Shown here: positions 23,554 to 33,888 of the stretch, in pieces
How positions within the stretch are numbered: position 1 is the stretch's first letter
How the letters are laid out: each line of letters starts with the position of its first letter
From: Fragilariopsis cylindrus CCMP1102
Taxonomy: Eukaryota; Bacillariophyta; Bacillariophyceae; Bacillariales; Bacillariaceae
Length of the DNA: 64,000 bases
Direction of reading: 5' to 3'
Assembly (NCBI GenBank): GCA_900095095.1
Contig: FMBT01000485.1
Span: 1 to 64,000 of the forward strand
Position numbers and translations under genes: made by a program
The notes under the pieces: model-generated
Told to the model about the DNA's origin: nothing
The model's database searches: none
Seen by the model: only the letters and a program-made list of their open reading frames with translations

Positions 23554-26500
23554 TTAGTTAAAACTGGACTCCAATACTGAAATGGCACTCTGATTAGAAG
23601 ACCTTCGACTTTTGCGACGAGATGTCTTCACAATGTTAATAGGAGGAGGATTTTCTTTATCTTTATTCAAGAGAGACAAGCGAGCAATGCTACCCAACAT
23701 GACTTCATCATCGATGGTAGTTTCGCCTGTACTTTCCACGTCTCTCTCTTTGCTGCTACTCTCGCTAGCAGTTTCATCATCACTGAATGTATCGAAGTCT
23801 TCTTCGTTACCATCATCATCATCATCATCATCATCATCATTCTCATTTTCTTCATATCCTACTACCTTAGAGAGCAGTGCTGTCATAGGGTGCAATGCTT
23901 TTAAGCTAGTGGAGTCATCAAGAAAGTCAAGCTCTTCCATACAATCCTTCAATTTTCCAAGCTGAGCCTTATCACCATCCTCGACTTGGATTTCATCAAC
24001 TTGACTGCCAACAAATTTACACAAAGATCTGAGTTGTGCCACTATAAGTTTAGCCCCGTTCTTGACCAAGAATTTGCTTACTTGAAGACTCGATGTCAGC
24101 GCTACAAGACCCGAGATATCTTTGTTGATGACTACAGATGTTTTGTTGTCTATATTTTCATTAACTGTAGCTCCATTGGACGCAGCTCCACCGTCCACCA
24201 CTATGGAACATACATATTCGACCACCTTTAACAATGGGAAGACGAGAGATCGCTTCCTAGCCTTCGATTTACCAGAGGAGATAAGCATTGCAGCTTCAAG
24301 AGCTTTTTCGATAGAGGAAAGAAGCGCATTTCGGCATCCATCTGATTTGAAAGAAAAGGAAGGAAAGAAAAGGCTAAGAAGCTGCTGCAATCGTACAGGA
24401 GAACCGACGTCTTTGATATCTACGTCCTCATCAATATTTTCTTGAGGGTTATTATTTGGATCCAGGAAAGACACTAAGAGTGCAGCAAGGATTTCATTTG
24501 CATTGCATGCCGTATTGTTGTCCCAAATTTGAACGGAAAACAGCAATTTCGTGGCAACCTCAGCAGCAATAGCAGCCATCGATGTATTTGTGTGCTCGAT
24601 CATTTCTTGTAGAATCAACACCAAGCTTAAACTTTCCCCTTCTGGATTTGAATCGGATTGATGCGGTTTATAAATATCAGAAAACAAAAGTGCCCAGTCC
24701 GAAAGACCAAGTAGTGCCTGACCGCGGCATTCTAACGCAACGTCTTTTGCAGCGATCTTCAGAAGTATAGGCTTAAATTCGGAAAGGACGGTAGATTCAT
24801 CCGAAAATAATCCTAGCTTTCCCAGAGCACCAATCGATATTTCTCGCACCATTTTTTTGGAGCTAGTTACCGAGGACAGGATGATTTTCGTCATTCCATC
24901 GAGCAGATCGTGAGTTGAAAGACTCGAGGGGGCGTTTTCCAAAACGATTGAGAAGAGAAGCAGAACTCGTAGAATACATCGAGATTCTTTTTCTTCCTCC
25001 ATTGAAGCATCTACCGATGAATCATTAATTCCAATAGCGATCATAGAAATAGCGTTGAAAAAATCAAAATCATTCTCGGATGTTGTACGTAGAGCTTCAA
25101 CGCACTCCTCGACAAGTTCATCTGGGGTTTCAACATTAGCCAAAACATTGGTCATAACGTTTGAAAAATATCGACGACTTCCCTCTTCTTGAATGTCTGC
25201 CACCTTGGCAAGTTTCAGGAATTCCATACATACGAAACCTTCTTGTTCTTCTGATTCTTCATCTTGTTCTTGGATTGATTCCATCAACCTTTCCAGATGC
25301 TTCTGGAATAAGTCGCATAATGTAGGAATGTCAGGAGTCGTCCTAGTCATCAGGTCTTCTTTTTGAGTAAAGGTAAGTTCCGATGATTCTTTCGCAGTTG
25401 AGCATGCTACCCGGGTGTAGAAAATTTGGTACTCGTCGAATATACAGTCCTTATCTAGCTTAATCATTGACTTGTTTATGTTTTCATCGAAGGATCGGAT
25501 TTCTGGATCGCTTAGATTCTTTAGGATGATATTCCTATTCGTACCAGTAGAACGTGCCGTTTTCAGAACCGCATCAAGAGCCTTTTCTGCTTCCTCTTCG
25601 TGTGTTGTTGCACCCATGAAGCGCATCAGTTCGACCGGACAAAATTTAGCTCCTTTCATAAACTTGCAACAAATCAGTTCAGTAGTTGCATTTTTGGTAT
25701 CTTCACAACGTTCTGTAAGACCAAATTTCACGATTTCACAGAAGTGATCTTCTGTCATGATAGTATTATAGAAGGCAACGGGAATTTCTTGAATTTTTTC
25801 AATTGCTGCCACTCTCACCTTTTCTTTTACATCGCGAATCCGGGCGATAACATGGTTGAGTGTTTCGGCAGAATTGATAGGCACAGCTCGGATTGCTTCA
25901 ATACGATTTGCTACTGATGGGTCGTGCCACATCGACCATAAAAGTGGTTCAAGTAGGGTAGGGGTAGAGACTGATTCGTCGTCATCGTTGCCTTCCTTAC
26001 CGGATGGTTTCGTCGATGTCGACAACATATTACCTGTTGCTTGAATAGCTCGTTGACGTGCAAGTTGACTCTTGTCAGTCAATCGCGGAAGAAGCATCGT
26101 TTCGATCGTCACCAAACAGTCGTTCTTCCAGTCTACATTACCTTTTACAAATACGATATGACACGCGAAGCACCCTAGTAAGACGCATGCCTGGCTTCGA
26201 ATTTTTTCTGATGTACAGTTAGAAAAAAGTGTAATACGATCTAAGATCGTCTGTAAGCAATAATTGCTTCTTGATGAGAGACATAGACCGAACGATAAAG
26301 CCACCACGAGATTCAATACCCGTTCGACGGCATCTTTATTTTCTGAATCGATCTCCGTAGTTAATGCTGCATCAACATATCGAGTCAGCAATGGAGTCAA
26401 ATATTCAGAAACGACGTTTGAGGAATTCGTATTATCTCCGTTCTTGTTGTTATTAAGAACGAGGATATGTACGTGTTTTTGAATGGTTGCTGACATTCGT

Positions 26501-26604
26501 CTAGACGCAGCAATTCCCGAACCAAGGTCGTCAACATCGAGCTGAAATGCCTCGAATTGATCCTGGATGTAGACGCGTATACTATCTTCGATATTAGTCG
26601 CCAT
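23554..26604 (-). CDS. CAPG: Condensin complex subunit 3 (CAP-G)
   Basis: A single exon of 1016 residues, close to the family length. The HEAT-repeat array includes LLPRLTDKSQLARQRAIQAT, WHDPSVANRIEAIRAVPIN and ARIRDVKEKVRVAAIEKI. These match the CAP-G/Ycg1 N-terminal repeats in order and spacing. A later section (LFSDIYKPH ... LVLILQEMIEHT) fits the Cnd3 C-terminal region. CAP-G is the HEAT subunit that binds DNA with the kleisin CAP-H in condensin I and compacts mitotic chromosomes. A strongly acidic tract encoded by an ATC run on the + strand (about 23811-23845) precedes a Ser/Lys-rich C-terminus. Start ATG at 26604 is the first of the frame. Confidence 0.82.
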   Translation of the reverse strand: MATNIEDSIRVYIQDQFEAFQLDVDDLGSGIAASRRMSATIQKHVHILVLNNNKNGDNTNSSNVVSEYLTPLLTRYVDAALTTEIDSENKDAVERVLNLVVALSFGLCLSSRSNYCLQTILDRITLFSNCTSEKIRSQACVLLGCFACHIVFVKGNVDWKNDCLVTIETMLLPRLTDKSQLARQRAIQATGNMLSTSTKPSGKEGNDDDESVSTPTLLEPLLWSMWHDPSVANRIEAIRAVPINSAETLNHVIARIRDVKEKVRVAAIEKIQEIPVAFYNTIMTEDHFCEIVKFGLTERCEDTKNATTELICCKFMKGAKFCPVELMRFMGATTHEEEAEKALDAVLKTARSTGTNRNIILKNLSDPEIRSFDENINKSMIKLDKDCIFDEYQIFYTRVACSTAKESSELTFTQKEDLMTRTTPDIPTLCDLFQKHLERLMESIQEQDEESEEQEGFVCMEFLKLAKVADIQEEGSRRYFSNVMTNVLANVETPDELVEECVEALRTTSENDFDFFNAISMIAIGINDSSVDASMEEEKESRCILRVLLLFSIVLENAPSSLSTHDLLDGMTKIILSSVTSSKKMVREISIGALGKLGLFSDESTVLSEFKPILLKIAAKDVALECRGQALLGLSDWALLFSDIYKPHQSDSNPEGESLSLVLILQEMIEHTNTSMAAIAAEVATKLLFSVQIWDNNTACNANEILAALLVSFLDPNNNPQENIDEDVDIKDVGSPVRLQQLLSLFFPSFSFKSDGCRNALLSSIEKALEAAMLISSGKSKARKRSLVFPLLKVVEYVCSIVVDGGAASNGATVNENIDNKTSVVINKDISGLVALTSSLQVSKFLVKNGAKLIVAQLRSLCKFVGSQVDEIQVEDGDKAQLGKLKDCMEELDFLDDSTSLKALHPMTALLSKVVGYEENENDDDDDDDDDGNEEDFDTFSDDETASESSSKERDVESTGETTIDDEVMLGSIARLSLLNKDKENPPPINIVKTSRRKSRRSSNQSAISVLESSFN

Positions 26605-27179
26605 GGTGCTTGTGTTATTCGTTATTGTGCTAATCGTAATAATTATGTAACTAAAGTTGAAAAGGCAGAATACTAACGTTAGTACAGTAGCATTGTGACT
26701 ACCATGTACTTCGTATAAGTCGAAGTGACACCGTTATTTTTTGAAATTATTTAGTAAAATAACGGTAACGTTAAAGTCGCGTACCAGGATTACTCCCCCG
26801 AATTGAATGAATGATCAACCCTTATTTGAAAAAGGGGATAATGATATATTTTTCTTTTTTCAGTCTTTTTAGATTTTATCCTCACACTATTGATTGATAA
26901 GGTACACTTTTAGGATACAGTACCAGTTAATAGTGCACAGTAATGCATTAAGTTCTTTACTTAAATTTTATCCATGAAAAAAACACTGATTTTCTATTAT
27001 TAGAGAGAGAGATCAAAATTTTGTGATACCTAGAAAATGGAGATGGTAATGATAATGAGCATCTAAAAGTGTAATATGTACAAGTCAATGATCTTAGATT
27101 TCGAACATATAAGCAGATATTAATTTATACATATATATATATATATATATATATAGGCATATAATGCCCTAGTCCCGAA
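26605..27179. other. Intergenic region with AT microsatellite
   Basis: AT-rich spacer upstream of CAP-G and downstream of the PDI-like gene, with an AT run at about 27128-27156. Nothing else was recognised. Confidence 0.6.
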
Positions 27180-29893
27180 TTAAGTAGTACTAGTAGATTG
27201 ACCCTCCAATGCATGCAACAATTCTATTTCGTCAATCGTATCACCAGCGTTATCCATCCACCATTCAATTAGATCAAGAGGATCACTGATTCCTCCTAAC
27301 TCTATTTCATCGGCAACAATGGTATTTTCATAGTGAATAGGATTTTCGTAAACGCCTACTCCAAAGTAAAAAAGGTCAGGAAGCCAAGTTGGAGTAGCCA
27401 TGCCTGGAATTATAACTTCGTTTGAACTTACATCGATCCGTGCAAGCGACAGCAGATCAGACCATCCCAAAAATTCAATCAAGTCTCCCAAGGAGTTCCA
27501 GATAGTGTTGAAACGTTTGCAATGTCCGCACGTGGCAGCATATAGTTGCACTAGTACATGCTTCTTATTATGGATTTCAGGAAAGATGACAGCGAATCTG
27601 CGGTTAACAAGCGTATCCCATGCTTGTTTGTTGGAATTTCATATTCGTTGTCAATTGTATCGTGTATACCACTACTCTTTCTTTCAGGTTCGGTCAAGCC
27701 GTGGACGATTTCATCGATGAAATTCTCGATAGAAGTCTTATTAATAGGAAGATCTAAGTAGTGGCGCTGGATAGTTCCGTCATTTTGTCGATCAGTCACT
27801 AGTAATGCCGGTAAGACGGATGCAAATGTTGATTGATCGGTGTCCGCAGTGTTTTCTGTAATGTCACAATTATTGCCACTCAAGTCTTCATTTCCACATA
27901 CAGTCGACCGAATCTTCTCAGTTGCTTTTTGATCCAAATCTGTCCAGATATCTATTCCAAAGGTGGTCATTACACGAATTTCAGTACTCTAGTATATTAA
28001 TAAAGTATGGTATATAATATACGTAGCGTTAGTTAGCGTAGTATGTACCAGAAAATAGTAATTCAAATGCGTTAACCAAGAAAGAAAAGGTAAGCGCTCA
28101 CAAGTCATCGAAGGAAAGTAAGAAAGATTAAAAAATCCAGCTCTGATATTTCGAATTCGGTCGAAGATACACGGTTGATTCAGATCGATGTTATCGAGTC
28201 ATTCACTTACGGGTACAACCAGACAAAAGATAATAGTATCATCGGTTTCAGCGTCGCTATTTCGTCGTCGTCTCCTACATTCATTTCTAAATATCCGAAT
28301 GTTTTCTCGCATTTTAGTCGCACTAGTTCGATCGTGAAAATCTACAAATAGAACAGCGTGACGACGATAACGCGGATGAAAAGCTATGGATGCAAAGCGT
28401 CGGTCGAACCAAAGTAGGTTGGGTCGAAGCCAATTACTCAAGCCGTCGACGATGGTTGTTGTCGTGGACATTACATAAAATGGCGGTCCACCGAAACCTT
28501 CTGCTAAGAGCGAGCTATCATCCTCCCATTCCCATACCGCGACAAGGCCATCGTCATCGTCGTCTCGGAAGTTACAAAACGAAACCGAGGAATTTCGATC
28601 ATCTGCGTCTACATCTACGTTGTCATCATCGTCCCATTCTAGGACCGAAAACAAAACATCACGTCTTGCTCCGAGGACTCTCGCAACTCGATCAAATTTT
28701 TGATACGATTCACTCGCAGATGTCATCTGGGAGTTTCTTATCTTCTTACGACACTGAACGACGACACGAAAAGAATCTATCGCGATCGTCTTACGCTGTG
28801 GTTGTTGTTGCCGACCTGCTTCATCATCTTCCTTATTTCCTTCCATGTCACCCCCATATATGTAGTCGTGTTTAGTACTAAACATATTATTTGAACCACT
28901 GTGAGTGTCGTCCATAATGTATCGAATCCATCGGTCTTCGTCTTTTGATAAGTCAGGGTCCAATGGAAGTTGAGTGTTTTGGAGAATCATCCCGTCGCTA
29001 TTACTAATAATGGTTTGCAACTCTCGCAACGACTCGACGTGAATCGTCGTCAAAGGCAAATTCTTATATTGGGACTGTCGTTGTTTACATTTATGATGCG
29101 ATCGCAACCGCAAGCGTGTTAAATAGAAGTACAATCCATTCACCAAGTCGTCTACGGTTTCGGACAACCCATGATACACTTGTGCATTAGCAAGGATATT
29201 ATTTACCGAGCTGTCATTGTCATGGTGGTTCTCGTTTTTTTTCGATAATATCTCCGACGACGCCATGTTTAGCTCTTCCCCTTCCTCATCCAATAAAAAG
29301 AATAAAGAGGGAAGTCGAACGATCCCTAATCGATTCAGAATATTTTCGTTAGAATCATCATTTGCTACGTCATCTTCATCATCGTCAACCGACATCGGCA
29401 CGAACGTAATTGTGGGGTGAAGGTGGTCCTCGTCAAAAAAGCTATCATCATCAAATTCAATCTTCGGTACTGCGTAATGGCGCAATCGCCACAATAATTC
29501 CATGCTTTTTTCGCATGATTCGCGATAAGCGAGTACAATCAAAATTTGACTCCGAGTACCGGTAGATTGCTTCAGTATTCCTCTCAAATTATTTATCGGA
29601 TCCATTATTTTTATCGTTGCCGTCACTAGTGTCGACGTCGCCAACGACGTTATAGACTCCGAATGCTGTCGATCGGCTTTTACATTTCCCGGTTCTTCGA
29701 GTGATGAACTACTACTACTATCCACATAATTATCGTTAATGTCTATGTTGCTGCAACAGCTAGTGACAATAGTTGAGAACGACGAAAGCAGAATAGCTAT
29801 TATAACAGAGGAAAACACCGTCATTCTCATCCGCAGTAGTAGACGTGGAGACGATCGCTTCCTCTTGTTTGATATGATTGCCTGTTGTTTCAT
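27180..29893 (-). CDS. PDI-like ER thioredoxin-fold protein (frame break near 27622)
   Basis: Exon 1 (29893-28211) starts with a basic segment and hydrophobic signal peptide (TVFSSVIIAILLSSF). It then has a thioredoxin-like module whose active site is lost (ILIVLAYRESCEKSMELL). Exon 2 (27988-27180, phase 0 after GTAAGT) carries a b'-like domain (VMTTFGIDIWTDLDQ, LPALLVTDRQNDG). A C-terminal thioredoxin domain with active site CGHC (VLVQLYAATCGHCKRF) follows, and PTWLPDLFYF includes the cis-Pro region. Near 27622 one base is missing from an A run: the reading passes from EIPTNK to AWDTLVNRRFAV and both sides match PDI. The likely role is disulfide formation or folding in the ER. There is no KDEL-type tail; the end is QSTSTT. 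Four-domain PDIs normally have two active modules, and this one has one. Confidence 0.7.
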
Positions 29894-30604
29894 TGTTTCA
29901 TATCGAGGGTCGTTCTATAGTTTGTTCTACATATTTGAATATTCTGAATTTGAATTTAATTTTTTATTTACAAAAAAATACATGAAATAATTGAAATTGG
30001 TACATAATTAGTCCCTATTAGTCTCTAATGTCGAAATAATGTTATTTCGTTATTTCACTTTTATCAAAATTTACGATTGTACTAGATACTATTGAATGGT
30101 GACTATCATAGTTATAATTATCTTTATCGTCTTGGTTAAAAGTTAAATATAAGGAAGATTGTTTGTCTATTACAGATTTACCATCGAACGTAAAAATATT
30201 GTATTTTTGTTGGTGAAAAAAAAACGAGTTAGTATGTTGAATGTATGGTACTGTACAATATCAAATTGTATTCAATATATATTCAATCAACGTATGCTTG
30301 GTACACGACAGTCCCCCTAGAGTTAGCCAATGGATTTCTTTTCATCCTCATACTTTATTCCTCCTTTTTTTCATCTTTTTCAGTTATCTCTTTTCATAGA
30401 TGACTGACTTTTGTTTCCAATAAAATATTCTCGTTTCTCTATTATCTCATCATCGTTCATCGGCGATTGATTTTTATTTTATCTCATTATATTACTGTTA
30501 TATAAATATTTAATTTCATCGTTTCTGTCATTTATTTATATATCGCTTCACTTGATCTTCTTCAGTCTATACACCGATTCCCAAGCAAAGATATCCTTTT
30601 TTTA
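29894..30604. other. Intergenic, AT-rich
   Basis: A 711-bp AT-rich spacer between the PDI-like gene start and the rubredoxin gene end. It probably includes the PDI promoter and rubredoxin 3' UTR. No gene, RNA or repeat was recognised. Confidence 0.55.
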
Positions 30605-31162
30605 CTATCCAAACCAGCTTTTCTTCACTTCAACTTTACCCGATTCTGATCCTTTGGGCACCTTCTTGAATCTGAACTTTGGAGCACCACAGGGTGGGCA
30701 CTTGTATGACTTATCATCCTCTTTCGCCCATGCGGCAGGTCCCTTAGTGTATACGTAGCCACACTTTAAAAATTTAAAGAAACGACAATGCAGATAATTA
30801 GGTCAGAACAACAGTTAGAATGTTATATTAATGTTCATTCGTCGTCGTCGTCCGTCCGTCCGGGAATCGTCACAAAACAAAGAACATTCATTCACATTTA
30901 CATGAACATAAAAAAACAAGAGCACTATAAAACTAACTGTACGTACATCTTTACAAACATAATCTCCTGGACTTCCATCATCTTTTTTACCGAAAAAGAA
31001 AAGTTTCGTATTACTAGATTCTGACCTGGTAGTTACGATTGACGACCGACTACCAAGATTACGAGAAAGGGGCGATGTCGTGAAAGCCATTGCTGTCTGT
31101 GGTAGCAATACTGCTACCAAGAGAAACAATGAAAGGAAAATGGATAAACTGCAATACTTCAT
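30605..31162 (-). CDS. Plastid-targeted rubredoxin-like protein
   Basis: Two exons (31162-30947 and 30763-30605, phase 0, GTACGT donor) give 124 residues. The leader has a signal peptide (SLFLLVAVLLPQTAMA) followed directly by AFTTSP, the Phe-based motif of diatom plastid preproteins. The domain has four cysteines in two CxxC pairs: VCKDCGYVY across the splice (Cys 70 and 73) and KCPPCGAPKF (Cys 94 and 97). This is the rubredoxin single-iron site. The loop between the pairs is about 10 residues shorter than in bacterial rubredoxin, as in plastid rubredoxin-like proteins. No C-terminal membrane helix is visible. Electron transfer or photosystem assembly roles are known for plastid relatives, and the role here is inferred. 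Confidence 0.85.
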
Positions 31163-31738
31163 CGTTTGTTTGTTTGATTGATTGATTGTTTGATTGATTG
31201 ATTGATTGACTGATTGATCGTTTAATTGATTGATTGACTGATTGATTGTAACTAGTATGGTATGTTTTTGTCGTACTTTGGAGAAGAGTTTGTGCTAGGA
31301 ATGTTATCAAATAATTGTATGTAAAGTAATGTGATTAGATTAAGTTATGGTAAATGATAAAGTTGAAATAATGTGTGATCTTGATTGATTTATTTTGATT
31401 GATGTTTTGATGTGATCAACTGACTTGATGCGATGCTGATGACTGTGCGTTATACGTCATTCTCACACAGAAATCACACATTTTTTAGTCGATCGAGTCA
31501 AATGCAGTCGTGGTTTTGTTTGCTTTTAGCACTGAAAATCAGCACATCATCATCATCATCATCATCATTCCAGCATGCTTGTCTATTGCCATGCTTGTCA
31601 TGTGTTGCTGCGTATGCCACTGAAATACTTTACTTAAACTGTACTCTGGATTCAACAAGAGTGAAGGACGACAATATAATTGTGAGAGGCTACGAGATTA
31701 GTAATATTCGCGAAACAACGAAACTTAATTTTGTAATT
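31163..31738. other. Divergent promoter region with GATT repeats
   Basis: The region between rubredoxin and the CBP3-like gene. A degenerate GATT/GATC tetranucleotide run covers about 31173-31247. An in-frame extension of the CBP3 frame begins at 31433, but the more convincing presequence starts at 31739. Confidence 0.55.
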
Positions 31739-32832
31739 ATGAGTCTAATAAGTGCAACGAAAGCATCGCTGCAATTTTCTCGACGTATTATTGTGCCGCC
31801 AACACCAACACCAACACCAACATCTGCACTACTGCAGTTCATTATTCCCAGCAATATTGAAATTAAGGATGGCAGCATAAAAAGCTTCAGTGATGGTCGC
31901 CATGGGTGTCACCATTCATATCATCGCCATCAGCATCGTCATCAGCATCAGCATTCGATTGAAATCGAATCATCGTCATCTATTTTATGTCGTCGGCACT
32001 TTTCTTCCACCAGCACCAACAACAGAAATGATGACGATGACGATGATTCCACGAAAGAGCAAGAGCAAAGTCCTACCCTAATGGAACGAACTGATAAAAA
32101 CATCCTCCAACGCATGTATGATAAATTTTCGATGTCCGAACAAACGAATCGAATATTGATGGCAGAATCACTTCTTCAAGCTGCCACCAGTCAGGCTAAT
32201 GATCCGTGAGTTGTGTTGTGTTGTGTTGTGTTGTGTTGTGTTGTGTATACCGAACGGAACTTTCAGCAGTCCAAGCGCTTGTTGTATTGTAGTGTTTAAG
32301 TTTTTGTTCTGCTGTTCTATTTCATTTGTTTGATTTTTCATTTCTAATTTTATTGATTTGATTTTGATTTTGATTTTGATTTGATCTCGATTACACTTTC
32401 GATTACACTTTCGATTACACTTTCGATCACACTTTCGATTACATTTTCCCTTCTTCATCTTCTTCTTCTGCATGTCATGTCATGCCAGTCGTTGGTACGG
32501 TCCCGGTCGGATTCCAGGAGATGATTTTCGTTCCTATCAAGCTCTTGTGACGATGCATATGTGGTTTCTTCATAAGCGTCTCGTTAGTTGCGAAGATGAT
32601 CCACACAAAGCCGCACTTATTCAAGAAGAATTATTCGGTAAGTTTAGGTACTATTAGTGCTAATAAATACACGTGTATAATCAAGTTTCAATTTGGGTAG
32701 GGACATCATGTCGTTGACTACCAGAATATGTGTGATTGGTGGAGGAGAGGCAATTATGCCCGACTAGTAGACTCTGAGTATTCTCAATTTCAACATCTTT
32801 CCTTTTATTTAATCTTTTCTTAAAAAAACACG

Positions 32833-32873
<41 letters not shown>

Positions 32874-33708
32874 GACATTTTTTGGTGAGTGCATCTATCT
32901 AAATCAATTAGTCGCTGTTACAACATCACATTCAATGCTGCTGCGCTATGTTACTTATTACAAGTCGTCGTGTTCGTATTATCGTATATTATTTTAATTA
33001 GTCAACCATGACAATACCTCTACCGATTCTTCGATTTATTTCTTGCTTGGGATAACTTACTCATCTAATATTTTTCTTTCTATTCATGCAATAAATGAAT
33101 TTTGCTACCGAATTGAAGGGTCGATTCGAGCAATCGGATGAGATCGCATGGGGTCCAGGAAATGCTTATAAACAAAAATTTGAAGAAAGTACAACAATAC
33201 ACATTTATGCATATGTTTCATTATGATCATTGTTACACAGGAGATTTATTAGACAATCCCCATGAACGTCTGGAGGAACTTAAAAACTTGGTCAAGACTC
33301 ATATTTTGTTGTTACCACCTCTTTCAGACGACAACGACGACGATGATGATGATGACGATAGTGAAGGTAAATATGATAACAAGAACGACGATGAATATAA
33401 CAGTATTCTTCAGAGCATCGTGCCCATGACGACCAAGCCAACAGGATTGCTTGGTACATTGAAACCCAGTACCAAAACATATCCACGATCTGCCGGAATC
33501 GTTATTTCAAAAGGCACGTATCGCGTGGGTTGATCTACCCTCGTTTGAACATATGATTGATGACACTGGAAAAGAATTACCTAAACAAACAAATCCTTTG
33601 GAGGACGTCCTCCCATCTTCATGGGTCAAAAACATCGCTAACGACGGTACATATTATTATTGGAATGTCTCAACGCGAGAGGCTCAATGGGATCGACCTT
33701 CTGCCTGA
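31739..33708 (+). CDS. CBP3/UQCC1-type cytochrome bc1 assembly factor with WW domain
   Basis: Exons are 31739-32205, 32489-32637, a 10-nt microexon 32875-32884, and 33119-33708. The microexon makes ELFDIFWVDSSNRMRSHGV, which fits the conserved CBP3 segment, and phases 2, 1 and 2 agree at all three joins. The start MSLISATKASLQFSRR looks like a mitochondrial presequence. The core is RMYDKFSMSEQTNRILMAE, MHMWFLHKRL and LINKNLKKVQQYTF. CBP3 assists cytochrome b synthesis and complex III assembly in mitochondria. After an acidic linker (Asp run near 33330-33360) one extra base in AAAAGG (33509-33514) shifts the frame. The shifted frame then encodes a WW domain (LPSSWVKNIANDGTYYYWNV to WDRP). An in-frame Met at 31433 is an alternative start. 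Confidence 0.72.
32840..32872 (+). repeat. CA dinucleotide run beside the microexon
   Basis: About 16 CA repeats end immediately before the AAG acceptor of the 10-nt microexon. A GTGTT pentanucleotide run lies in the preceding intron (about 32211-32245). Confidence 0.85.
32875..32884 (+). other. 10-nt microexon of the CBP3-like gene
   Basis: ACATTTTTTG is flanked by AG (after a CA run) and GTGAGT. Joined to the exons ending at 32637 and starting at 33119 it yields the conserved FDIFW, and without it the frame fails. Confidence 0.7.
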
Positions 33709-33888
33709 ACTTCCGAAAAATAGTTATCTAAAGAAAAGGGAAATTTTCATACATATCATATAAGGCTAGCTAGCTACTACTACGACTAATTATTGGACAC
33801 AATATTACGATTATTTACTGCAACTTTGATAATCTTTGTGTGACATGAAGGAAAAATTAGTTTCTGCGATTTTGATTCACCATACTAA

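Noticed and set aside
31433-31738. Extended N-terminus of the CBP3-like protein
   Set aside because: The extra 102 residues are Ser/Cys-rich and lack presequence character, while the Met at 31739 begins a good mitochondrial leader.
32646-33119. Alternative splice of CBP3 using a donor at TTTAG|GTACTA without the microexon
   Set aside because: It keeps frame but uses a weaker donor than GTAAGT and gives GKFR instead of the conserved FDxxW segment.
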